This document shows, piece after piece, positions 56,975 through 64,000 of a stretch of 64,000 nucleotides of DNA. Every line of letters begins with the position of its first letter. Position 1 is the stretch's first letter. The notes beneath the pieces are model-generated. The model ran no database searches. It was not told the origin of the DNA and was given only the letters and a program-made list of their open reading frames with translations. This DNA is from Cupriavidus sp. MP-37 (lineage in GTDB: Bacteria; Pseudomonadota; Gammaproteobacteria; Burkholderiales; Burkholderiaceae), in contig NZ_CP085344.1 of NCBI RefSeq assembly GCF_020618415.1, positions 638,501 to 702,500 of the forward strand. The letters are read 5' to 3'. The translations under genes were made by a program, and so were the position numbers.

Positions 56975-58129
56975 ATGGCATACGCGGACGCTTTCCCGAC
57001 TCCCCAGGTTTCCCTGGCTTCTTCCTCGCCCTCGCTGCGCATGGGCCGCCTGCGCGGCTGGCTCGCGCTGGCCGGCGCGGCGGTACTGCTGGCCGGCTGC
57101 ATGAGCGGCCCGCCGCCGCGCATCGAGACCACCCCGTCCGGCACCGCGCCGCCGACGGCGTCGTCGCAGAAGGGCCGGCTGCAGGCGGCCAGCTGGGCCG
57201 AGATCGGCGGCTGGGCCCAGGACGATGTGCGCGCCGCCTGGCCGGCGCTGCAGCAAAGCTGCCAGGCGCTGAAGAAGCGCGCGGAATGGAGCCGCGCCTG
57301 CGCCGCCGGCATGATGGTCAACGCCGGCGACATCAACGCGCTGCGCGCGTACTTCGAAAGCAACTTCCAGCCCTACCGCGTGGTCAACGGCGACGGCACC
57401 GACAGCGGCCTGATCACCGGCTACTACGAGCCCATCCTGCATGGCTCGCGCACGCGCCAGGGCAGGTTCCAGGTGCCGCTGTACCGCAAGCCGGCGCAGT
57501 TCGGCAACCGCGCGCTGCCGGCGCGCGCCGATCTGCTGCAGAACCCCGCCATGCGCGGCAACGAGCTGGTCTGGGTCGACGACGCGGTCGAGGCCGCCTT
57601 CCTGCAGATCCAGGGCTCGGGCCGCATCCGCATGGCGGACGGCAGCATGATGCGGGTGGGCTTCGGCGGCACCAACGAGCAGCCGTTCCGCTCGTTCGGC
57701 AAGTGGCTGCTGGACCGCGGCGAGATCACCCCGGCGCAGGCCACCATGCAGGGCATCAAGGCGTGGGCGCGTGCCAATCCCGGCCGCGTCGAGGAGATGC
57801 TGAACATCAACCCGCGCTTTGTCTTCTTCCGCGAGCTGCCGCCCAGCAACGACGGCCCGGTGGGCGCGCTGGGCGTGCCGCTGACCGCCGAGCGCTCGAT
57901 CGCGGTCGACCCGGCCACGATCCCGCTGGGCGTGCCGGTGTTCCTGTCGACCACGCGTCCGCTGTCGACCGAGCCGATCCAGCGCCTGATGTTCGCGCAG
58001 GATACCGGCAGCGCCATCAAGGGCGGCGTGCGTGCGGACTTCTTCTGGGGCGCCGGCGATGCCGCCGGCGAGACCGCCGGACGGATGAAGCAGGGCGGCA
58101 GGATGTGGGTGCTGATGCCGCGCAGCTGA
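56975..58129 (+). CDS. mltA: membrane-bound lytic murein transglycosylase A
   Basis: An outer-membrane lipoprotein; the lipobox LLAGC gives Cys42 from the ATG at 56975, Cys20 from the alternative ATG at 57041. The latter would make a normal-length signal MGRLRGWLALAGAAVLLAGC and may well be the true start. A TTG at 56960 is also open. The catalytic MltA domain (NGDGTDSGLITGYYEPILHGS) is followed by the 3D domain with the catalytic Asp in FAQDTGSAIKGGVRADFFWG. It cleaves the MurNAc-GlcNAc bond to leave 1,6-anhydro ends. The gene is followed by a hairpin repeat. Confidence 0.9.
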   Translation: MAYADAFPTPQVSLASSSPSLRMGRLRGWLALAGAAVLLAGCMSGPPPRIETTPSGTAPPTASSQKGRLQAASWAEIGGWAQDDVRAAWPALQQSCQALKKRAEWSRACAAGMMVNAGDINALRAYFESNFQPYRVVNGDGTDSGLITGYYEPILHGSRTRQGRFQVPLYRKPAQFGNRALPARADLLQNPAMRGNELVWVDDAVEAAFLQIQGSGRIRMADGSMMRVGFGGTNEQPFRSFGKWLLDRGEITPAQATMQGIKAWARANPGRVEEMLNINPRFVFFRELPPSNDGPVGALGVPLTAERSIAVDPATIPLGVPVFLSTTRPLSTEPIQRLMFAQDTGSAIKGGVRADFFWGAGDAAGETAGRMKQGGRMWVLMPRS

Positions 58130-58160
58130 GCGTCGACAGAGCTAATACTGCGAAGGTTGT

Positions 58161-58194
58161 CTCCCTTCTCCCATTTGTTTGTGGGAGAGGGGAG
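58161..58194. repeat. GGGAGAGGGGAG hairpin between mltA and paaK
   Basis: Thirteen-base arms CTCCCTTCTCCCA and TGGGAGAGGGGAG (one mismatch) with an eight-base loop. It lies between two convergent genes, 15 bases from the paaK stop, and probably ends both transcripts. Confidence 0.75.
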
Positions 58195-58208
58195 CAAAAC
58201 CCGCGATC

Positions 58209-59513
58209 TCAGCGCTTGCGCTGATCCACGATCCGCTTGGCCTTTCCCACTGACCGCTCGATCCCGCCCTCCGGCAGCACCTCGATCCCCGCGGTCACGC
58301 CGATATAAGACTTGATCTCGTGCGCCAGCCGCTCGCGCGCGGGGTGCGCCTGCGCCGTGTCGCTGCCATGCGCGCATTCGACCCGCACCGTCAGCGTATC
58401 GAGGTGGCCTTCCTTGGCCAGCACGCACTGGTAGTGCGGCGCCAGTTCGGCGTGCCTGAGGATCAGTTCCTCGATCTGCGACGGGAACACGTTGACGCCG
58501 CGCACGATCATCATGTCGTCGGTGCGGCCGGTGACTTTCTCCATGCGGCGAAATGCCGCGCGGGCCGTGCCCGGCAGCAGCCGGGTCAGGTCGCGCGTAC
58601 GGTAGCGCACCACCGGCATGGCTTCCTTGGTCAGCGAGGTGAACACCAGTTCGCCGAACTCGCCATCCGGCAGCACCGCGCCGGTGTCGGGGTCGATGAT
58701 CTCCGGGTAGAAATGGTCTTCCCAGATGGTGGGGCCGTCCTTGGTCTCGGCGCATTCGTTGGCCACCCCGGGCCCCATGACTTCCGACAGGCCATAAATA
58801 TCGACCGCCGAAATGCCCATGCGCTTCTCGATCGCCAGCCGCATTTCCGGCGTCCACGGCTCGGCGCCGAAGATGCCCACGCGCAGCGAGGTGCTGGCCG
58901 GATCGATGCCCTGGCGCTCGAATTCGTCGGCGATCGCCAGCATGTAGCTGGGCGTGACCATGATCACTTCCGGCTTGAAGTCCTGGATCAGCTGCACCTG
59001 CCGCTCGGTCTGCCCGCCGCCGAACGGGATCGCGGTCAGGCCGGCCTTCTCGACCCCGTAGTGCGCGCCCAGTCCGCCGGTGAAGAGTCCGTAGCCGTAG
59101 CTGATGTGCACCTTGTCGCCGCGGCGCGCGCCCGAGGCCCGGATCGAGCGCGCCATCACCGTGGCCCAGTTGTCGATGTCCTGCAGCGTGTAGCCGACCA
59201 CGGTCGGCTTGCCGGTGGTGCCCGAGGAGGCATGGATGCGCGCCACCCGGTCCTGCGGCACCGCGAACATGCCGAACGGGTAGTTGTCGCGCAGGTCCTG
59301 CTTGCTGGTGAACGGAAAGCGGGCCAGGTCGGCGAGCGATTGCAGCTGGTCCGGGTGCACGCCGGCCTCGTCGAACTTGCGCCGGTAGACCGGCGAATTG
59401 GCGTAGGCGTGGTGGAGCGACCATTTCAGCCGCTCCAGCTGCAACGCCTGCAGCTCGGTGCGGCTGGCGGTCTCGATCGGATCCAGGGGCAGATCGGTCA
59501 GGCGCGTGCTCAT
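58209..59513 (-). CDS. paaK: phenylacetate-CoA ligase
   Basis: A 434-residue AMP-forming ligase of the PaaK group: RIHASSGTTGKPTVVGYT (P-loop), LRVGIFGAEPWTPEMR, IYGLSEVMGPGVA and the C-terminal GGIERSVGKAKRIVDQRK with the catalytic Lys. It makes phenylacetyl-CoA, the entry step of the aerobic phenylacetate pathway. It is third in a minus-strand run after paaG and paaI. The ring-oxidising genes paaABCE and paaZ are not in the window. Confidence 0.95.
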   Translation of the reverse strand: MSTRLTDLPLDPIETASRTELQALQLERLKWSLHHAYANSPVYRRKFDEAGVHPDQLQSLADLARFPFTSKQDLRDNYPFGMFAVPQDRVARIHASSGTTGKPTVVGYTLQDIDNWATVMARSIRASGARRGDKVHISYGYGLFTGGLGAHYGVEKAGLTAIPFGGGQTERQVQLIQDFKPEVIMVTPSYMLAIADEFERQGIDPASTSLRVGIFGAEPWTPEMRLAIEKRMGISAVDIYGLSEVMGPGVANECAETKDGPTIWEDHFYPEIIDPDTGAVLPDGEFGELVFTSLTKEAMPVVRYRTRDLTRLLPGTARAAFRRMEKVTGRTDDMMIVRGVNVFPSQIEELILRHAELAPHYQCVLAKEGHLDTLTVRVECAHGSDTAQAHPARERLAHEIKSYIGVTAGIEVLPEGGIERSVGKAKRIVDQRKR

Positions 59514-59565
59514 GGGGTCTCCTGCACGGGGGGGCGTTTGTCGTCAGTGTCTTGCCGGGGCTGCC

Positions 59566-60018
59566 TCAGGCGCCTTCGGTTACGTCAGGTGGCGGCACCA
59601 CGTGTCCCTTGATCTGCGCGGACTTGCCGCGGAACATCGCCACCACCTGGCCCGCGGCATTGGTCACGCGGATATCGTAGATGCCGTGCCGGCCGGACAG
59701 GACCTGCTCGGCGGCTTCGGCGGTAAGCACGTCGCCGCCGTGCACCGGCCGCAGGAACTCGATGCTGCAGCCGGCCGCCACGGTGTTGATGTTATGGCTG
59801 TTGCAGGCAAAAGCGAAGGCCGAATCGGCCAGCGTAAACATCAGGCCGCCATGGCAGATGCCATGGCCGTTGAGGAATTCCTTGCGCACCGGCATGGTGA
59901 GCCGCGCATAGCCCGGCCGCACCGCCTCGACCGTGATGCCCAGCCAGCGGCTGCAGGTGTCGGCTTCATACATTGCCGCGGCGGCGGCTTCCGCGAGGGC
60001 CTGGGGGTCCTGTTTCAA
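59566..60018 (-). CDS. paaI: phenylacetate pathway thioesterase PaaI
   Basis: A 150-residue hotdog-fold thioesterase. NGHGICHGGLMFTLADSAFAF is the catalytic segment with the conserved Asn, His and Asp. It hydrolyses dead-end CoA thioesters of the phenylacetate pathway and saves CoA. It lies 52 bases before paaK and 39 bases after paaG. The start MKQDPQALAEA is the usual one. Confidence 0.92.
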   Translation of the reverse strand: MKQDPQALAEAAAAAMYEADTCSRWLGITVEAVRPGYARLTMPVRKEFLNGHGICHGGLMFTLADSAFAFACNSHNINTVAAGCSIEFLRPVHGGDVLTAEAAEQVLSGRHGIYDIRVTNAAGQVVAMFRGKSAQIKGHVVPPPDVTEGA

Positions 60019-60057
60019 GCTGGTCTCCTGTCAGGGAATGCGGGGCGGGCCCGCGGT

Positions 60058-60882
60058 CTACTTGCCGGTGAAGTGCGGGGCGCGCTTGGCGAGAAAGGCG
60101 TTGACCCCCTCGGCATAGTCGGCGGACTGGCCCAGTTCCCGCTGCAGGTCGCGTTCCAGGTCGAGCTGGGCGTCGAGCGTTGCGGTGGCGCTGGCGTACA
60201 TGGCGCGCTTGATCGCGGCGAGCGCGCGCGTCGGCTGCCCGGCCAGGTGCGTGGCCAGCGCCAGCGCCTGTTCCGGCAGCAGCGGGTCGTCCATGGTCTG
60301 CCAGACCAGGCCCCAGTTTTCGGCCTCCTCGGCGCTCAGGCGCTCGCCGGTCATGGCCAGGCCCAGCGCGCGCGCCATGCCGATGCGCTGCGGCAGCAGC
60401 CAGGTGCCGCCCGAATCCGGCACCAGCCCGATCTTGACGAAGGCCTGGATAAAGCTGGCGGAGCGCGCCGCCAGCACCATGTCGCAGGCCAGCGCGAGGT
60501 TGGCGCCGGCACCGGCGGCGGTGCCGTTGACCGCCGCTACCACCGGCAGCGGCAGCGCCTGCAAGCGGCGGATCAGCGGGTTGAACCAGGTATCGATCAG
60601 CTCGCCCAGGTCGGTCATGTGCCCCGGCGTGAAATCCAGGTCGGCCAGATCCTGGCCGGCGCAGAAGCCGCGGCCCGCGCCCGTCAGCAGCAGGGCGCGG
60701 GCGCCGCCGGCCTCGACCTGGTCGAGCGCCTGCTGCAGCGCCTGGTGCATGGCGCGGGTGAAGCTGTTGAGCTTGTCGGGACGATTGAGCGTGATGACCG
60801 CGACCTGACCCTGCCATGCCAGCAGGATGGGGCCGCTCTCGATGCTGACCGGCTGGCCAGCGGGCGTGGACGTCGGGGGCAT
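60058..60882 (-). CDS. paaG: ring-1,2-epoxyphenylacetyl-CoA isomerase PaaG
   Basis: A 274-residue crotonase-fold protein. The oxyanion-hole block AGRGFCAGQDLADL and VAAVNGTAAGAGANLALACD match PaaG. It isomerises the epoxide of phenylacetyl-CoA to the oxepin, after PaaABCE. It is the first gene of the paaG-paaI-paaK run. A TetR-type palindrome lies 85 bases upstream of the start. Confidence 0.9.
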   Translation of the reverse strand: MPPTSTPAGQPVSIESGPILLAWQGQVAVITLNRPDKLNSFTRAMHQALQQALDQVEAGGARALLLTGAGRGFCAGQDLADLDFTPGHMTDLGELIDTWFNPLIRRLQALPLPVVAAVNGTAAGAGANLALACDMVLAARSASFIQAFVKIGLVPDSGGTWLLPQRIGMARALGLAMTGERLSAEEAENWGLVWQTMDDPLLPEQALALATHLAGQPTRALAAIKRAMYASATATLDAQLDLERDLQRELGQSADYAEGVNAFLAKRAPHFTGK

Positions 60883-60966
60883 TGTTGTCTCCTGCCGAAT
60901 GGAATCGAGGACTCCAGCACTTGCGGTCGGTACGTCTATGCGGGCTGAGGCGGGCCTCTAAAATAA

Positions 60967-60980
60967 ACCGACCAGTCGGT
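60967..60980. promoter_or_regulatory. TetR-type operator upstream of paaG
   Basis: A perfect inverted repeat ACCGAC-CA-GTCGGT, followed by CGG. It is in a short AT-rich patch 85 bases upstream of paaG. Betaproteobacterial phenylacetate genes are controlled by a TetR-family PaaR binding such sites. No paaR gene is in the window, so the match is an inference. Confidence 0.6.
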
Positions 60981-61159
60981 CGGACAATGTTAGCACCAAT
61001 TTTTACCCGCTGGCGAGGCGAGATTGGCGCGAATGCCGGCCACTGCGCAATGCCGGCCGATGGCGCCGCTCTATAATCGCGCTGCCAACAACAATCTGAA
61101 ACCCCGCCGGCCTGCGCAAGCGAATCCCGGCGCGCTCTCCCATTCGCATTGGAACTCCT

Positions 61160-61951
61160 ATGAAGAAGCTCGCTGCATTGCTCCTGATCTCGTCCGTCGC
61201 GCTGTTCGCCGCGTGCGGCAAGAAAGAATCCGCCCCCGCGCCCGCCGCCGGCACGGATACGGCCACCAAGATCATCGTGGGCCTGGACGACAATTTCCCG
61301 CCGATGGGTTTCCGCGATGCCAACAACGAGCTGGTTGGCTTCGATATCGACATGGCCAAGGAGGCCAGCCGCCGGCTCGGCATGACGGTCGAGTTCAAGC
61401 CGATCGACTGGAGCGCCAAGGAGGCGGAGCTGAACGGCAAGCGCGTCGATGTGCTGTGGAACGGGCTGACCATTACCGAAGAGCGCAAGAAGAACATCAG
61501 CTTTACCGCGCCCTACATGACCAACCACCAGATCGTCATCGTCGGCGCCCAGTCGCCGGTGAAGGCCAAGGCTGACCTGGCTGGCCGCACCGTCGGCGCG
61601 CAGGACGGCAGCAGCGCGGTGGATGCCATCAAGAAGGAAAGCCAGATTGCCGCGAGCCTGAAGGAACTGAAGACCTTCGGCGATAACGTGACGGCGCTGA
61701 TGGACCTGTCGGCAGGCCGCCTCGACGCGATCGTGGTCGATGAAGTGGTGGGCCGCTACCTGATCAGCAAGCGTGCCGGCGAATACCGCGTGCTGGAGGA
61801 AAACTTCGGCACCGAGGATTACGGCGTCGGCGTGCGCAAGGATGACGCCGAACTGCTCGGCAAGCTCGACCAGACCCTGGCGTCGATGAAGCAGGACGGC
61901 ACCGCGGCGCGCATCGCCACCCAGTGGTTCGGCACCGACCTCACCAAGTAA
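61160..61951 (+). CDS. polar amino-acid ABC transporter substrate-binding lipoprotein
   Basis: A 263-residue periplasmic binding protein of the HisJ/FliY class (SBP_bac_3). A lipoprotein signal ends at LFAAC (C19). The mature start has IIVGLDDNFPPMGFRDANNELVGFDIDMAKEA, the classical amino-acid-binding block, and DVLWNGLTITEERKK with the ligand Arg region. The bound amino acid is unknown. It heads a unit with permease and ATPase, about 100 bp and overlapping apart. Confidence 0.92.
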   Translation: MKKLAALLLISSVALFAACGKKESAPAPAAGTDTATKIIVGLDDNFPPMGFRDANNELVGFDIDMAKEASRRLGMTVEFKPIDWSAKEAELNGKRVDVLWNGLTITEERKKNISFTAPYMTNHQIVIVGAQSPVKAKADLAGRTVGAQDGSSAVDAIKKESQIAASLKELKTFGDNVTALMDLSAGRLDAIVVDEVVGRYLISKRAGEYRVLEENFGTEDYGVGVRKDDAELLGKLDQTLASMKQDGTAARIATQWFGTDLTK

Positions 61952-62051
61952 TCCAGATCCGGCGTGACGCCCCGCGGTTGAGACGGGGGCACGCCACCCC
62001 GACCCGTTCGCCGGGCTTTCCGGGGAATTACCTCCTTCTGTACGCGCGAGC

Positions 62052-62705
62052 ATGGATTACGTCCTATCTCTTCTGCTGCCGCTGGCGCAGGGTGCCAAAG
62101 TCACGCTGACGCTATTCGCCATCACGCTCGCCCTGTCGGTGCCGCTCGGGCTTGCGCTGGCACTGGCACGCATTTCGTCCTGGCCGCTGCTGAGCGGCCT
62201 GGTCAACGGCTATATCTGGCTGATGCGCGGCACGCCGCTGATGCTGCAGATGCTGTTTATCTATTTCGCGCTGCCGTTCGTGCCGGTCATCGGCGTGCGG
62301 CTGCCTGATTTTCCCGCGGCAGTGGTGGCCTTCGCGCTCAACTACGCCGCGTACTTCGCGGAAATCTTCCGCGCCGGAATCAAGTCCGTCGACCGCGGCC
62401 AGTACGAGGCCAGCAAGGCGCTGGGCATGACCTACTTCCAGACCATGCGCCGCGTCGTGCTGCCGCAGATGGTCAGCCGCGTGCTGCCGCCGGTCAGCAA
62501 TGAAACCATTACGCTGATCAAGGACACCTCGCTGATCTACGTGCTGGCGCTCAACGACATCCTGCGCACCGCGCGCGGCATCGTGCAGCGCGATTTCACC
62601 ACCACGCCTTTCCTCGTCGCCGCGCTGTTCTACCTCGTGATGACGCTGATTCTGACCTGGTTTTTCCAGAATCTCGAAAAACGCTATGCCAAACATGATG
62701 ACTGA
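62052..62705 (+). CDS. polar amino-acid ABC transporter permease
   Basis: A 217-residue HisM/GlnP-type permease with about five helices. [32 protein letters not shown] is the EAA-loop region that contacts the ATPase. [19 protein letters not shown] is the typical early block. It is the only permease here, so it probably works as a homodimer. The stop overlaps the ATPase start by up to 20 bases. Confidence 0.93.
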   Translation: MDYVLSLLLPLAQGAKVTLTLFAITLALSVPLGLALALARISSWPLLSGLVNGYIWLMRGTPLMLQMLFIYFALPFVPVIGVRLPDFPAAVVAFALNYAAYFAEIFRAGIKSVDRGQYEASKALGMTYFQTMRRVVLPQMVSRVLPPVSNETITLIKDTSLIYVLALNDILRTARGIVQRDFTTTPFLVAALFYLVMTLILTWFFQNLEKRYAKHDD

Positions 62706-63495
62706 CCCGAACGGCGTCCCTTCCCACGATGCGGCCGGCGTCATGATCGCGGCGCGGGACATCTTCAAGTCGTTCGGCCCGCTGCAGGTCTTGCGCGGCG
62801 TTTCGCTGACCTTGCGCAAGGGCGATGTCACCGCGGTGATCGGCCCGTCGGGCTCGGGCAAGAGTACCTTGCTGCGCTGCCTGAACCATCTCGAGGTGAT
62901 CGACCGCGGCACCCTTCACATCGAGGGCGAGACGCTCGCCGCCGCCGGCCCCGACGGAGCGGCCCGTTATGTGGCGGACGCCGAAGTACGCCGCATCTGC
63001 CGCAAGATGGGCATGGTGTTCCAGTCGTTCAACCTGTTTCCGCACATGACGGTGCTGCAGAACATCATCGAGGCGCCGGTGACTGTCAAGGGACTGCGGC
63101 GCGATGCGGTGATTCCGAAGGCCGAGGAACTGCTGCGCAAGGTCGGCCTGCTGGCCAAGCGCGACAGCTACCCGGCGCGGCTGTCCGGCGGCCAGAAGCA
63201 GCGCGTGGCGATCGCGCGCGCGCTGGCGATGGAACCCGACATCATGCTGTTCGACGAGCCCACGTCCGCGCTGGATCCGGAACTGACCGGCGAGGTGCTG
63301 CGCACCATGCGGCAACTGGCGGAGGAGCATATGACCATGCTCGTCGTCACTCACGAAATGGGGTTTGCGCGGGAAGTGGCGAACCACGTCGTGTTCATGG
63401 ACGAGGGCCGGATTCTGGAGGAAGGCCCGCCCGGCGAAGTGTTCGGGGCACCCGCCCACGCGCGCACCCGCGAATTCCTGGCGCACATGCTCTAG
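62686..63495 (+). CDS. polar amino-acid ABC transporter ATP-binding protein
   Basis: A 269-residue ABC ATPase of the GlnQ/HisP class: Walker [10 protein letters not shown] (53-61), [34 protein letters not shown] and [13 protein letters not shown]. The first ATG at 62686 overlaps the permease by 20 bases. In-frame ATG codons at 62695 and 62698 are equally credible. It energises uptake by the permease and binding protein just upstream, forming a complete importer. Confidence 0.93.
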   Translation: MPNMMTDPNGVPSHDAAGVMIAARDIFKSFGPLQVLRGVSLTLRKGDVTAVIGPSGSGKSTLLRCLNHLEVIDRGTLHIEGETLAAAGPDGAARYVADAEVRRICRKMGMVFQSFNLFPHMTVLQNIIEAPVTVKGLRRDAVIPKAEELLRKVGLLAKRDSYPARLSGGQKQRVAIARALAMEPDIMLFDEPTSALDPELTGEVLRTMRQLAEEHMTMLVVTHEMGFAREVANHVVFMDEGRILEEGPPGEVFGAPAHARTREFLAHML

Positions 63496-63585
63496 CTGGC
63501 GCCGCCACGCCGCAACCGATGGCAGAATAGCCCGCAGCCGGTGGCGACATGCCATCCGCCTGACCACACATAGATAGGAGAAGAC

Positions 63586-64000
63586 ATGCCGTACGAAAAC
63601 ATCCTGGTCGAGACCCGCGGCCGCGTTGGCCTGGTCACGCTGAACCGCCCCAAGGCCCTGAATGCGCTCAATGATGCGCTGATGGATGAACTGGGCACCG
63701 CGCTGACCGCCTTCGACCAGGATGACGGTATCGGCGCCATCGTCATCACCGGCAGCGAGCGCGCCTTTGCCGCCGGCGCCGACATCGGCATGATGGCCAA
63801 GTATTCCTTCATGGATGTCTACAAGGGCGACTACATCACCCGCAACTGGGAAACCATCCGCAAGATCCGTAAGCCGGTGATCGCGGGCGTGGCCGGTTAT
63901 GCGCTGGGTGGCGGCTGCGAGCTGGCGATGATGTGCGACATCATCATCGCGGCGGACTCGGCCAAATTCGGCCAGCCCGAGGTCAAGCTCGGCACCATGC
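63586..64000 (+). CDS. enoyl-CoA hydratase/isomerase, N-terminal part (runs off right edge)
   Basis: The first 138 residues of a crotonase-fold protein starting [25 protein letters not shown] behind GGAG (five bases). The oxyanion-hole blocks [11 protein letters not shown] and [16 protein letters not shown], with the catalytic Glu in GQPEVKLG, are present. This is the short-chain enoyl-CoA hydratase type. It may be the PaaF-like hydratase of the phenylacetate pathway or a general beta-oxidation enzyme. The C-terminus is outside the window, so the choice cannot be made. Confidence 0.85.
   Translation, partial: MPYENILVETRGRVGLVTLNRPKALNALNDALMDELGTALTAFDQDDGIGAIVITGSERAFAAGADIGMMAKYSFMDVYKGDYITRNWETIRKIRKPVIAGVAGYALGGGCELAMMCDIIIAADSAKFGQPEVKLGTM

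Overview
The window is high-GC DNA (about two thirds G+C by eye) from the chromosome of a betaproteobacterium of the family Burkholderiaceae. Cupriavidus or a close relative (Ralstonia-type gene order) fits best. The reasons are the hemA-prfA-prmC-grxD-ubiX block, the trpE-trpG-trpD-trpC run followed upstream by gph-rpe and apaG, a solitary Bug/TctC-type binding protein, and a TetR-type palindrome in front of phenylacetate genes. I see no rRNA, tRNA, prophage, insertion sequence or CRISPR array. It reads as ordinary, densely coding chromosome with several accessory metabolic cassettes.

Layout. 1-4000: the end of a YgjP-type metallopeptidase gene, a small zinc-ribbon protein ending in seven histidines, the ABC-F factor EttA and a membrane-anchored metallophosphoesterase. 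4363-6786: a large secreted Tyr/Gly-rich protein. 7004-12863: a complete RND efflux operon (adaptor, pump, outer-membrane factor with overlapping start and stop codons). 13147-16055: a MATE pump, an HxlR regulator with a long inverted repeat in front of it, and a LysR regulator. 16177-20495: an acyl-CoA ligase, a Bug solute-binding protein and a ClC chloride transporter. 21439-25566: a probable lysine catabolic locus (Lrp regulator, a lysine-6-dehydrogenase/saccharopine-dehydrogenase-like enzyme, an ALDH7-type semialdehyde dehydrogenase) flanked by a DapB-like protein that lacks the expected catalytic histidine.

25934-31053: ubiX, grxD, prmC, an Ala-rich lipoprotein, prfA and hemA on the minus strand. 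31220-36846: a small membrane protein, MTA/SAH nucleosidase, the DUF2157/DUF4401/GDYXXLXY membrane trio, ychF and a small secreted protein made of six TDGA repeats. 37105-44716: a UbiH-type hydroxylase, a DsbC-type isomerase, AcuI/YhdH, an M61 peptidase and a FUSC membrane protein. 44894-49938: an ABC importer with a fused permease and a C-terminally extended ATPase, acylphosphatase, uracil-DNA glycosylase and a CYTH protein.

50155-56043: trpEGDC plus gph and rpe on the minus strand. 56248-58129: apaG, a small membrane protein and mltA. 58209-60882: paaG-paaI-paaK with a TetR-type operator. 61160-63495: a polar amino-acid ABC importer. 63586 to the right edge: the start of an enoyl-CoA hydratase gene.

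A recurring feature is a family of GGGAGAGGGG-stem hairpin repeats at gene 3' ends (2430, 12940, 18786, 44752, 49997, 58161), often as a dimer with GTGAGGGC/GCCCTCAC between the hairpins. One copy appears to be split by a small element with 28-base terminal inverted repeats. I found no convincing new defence or mobile system. The most unusual items are the TDGA repeat protein, the His7 zinc ribbon, the histidine-less DapB paralogue and the nested repeats.
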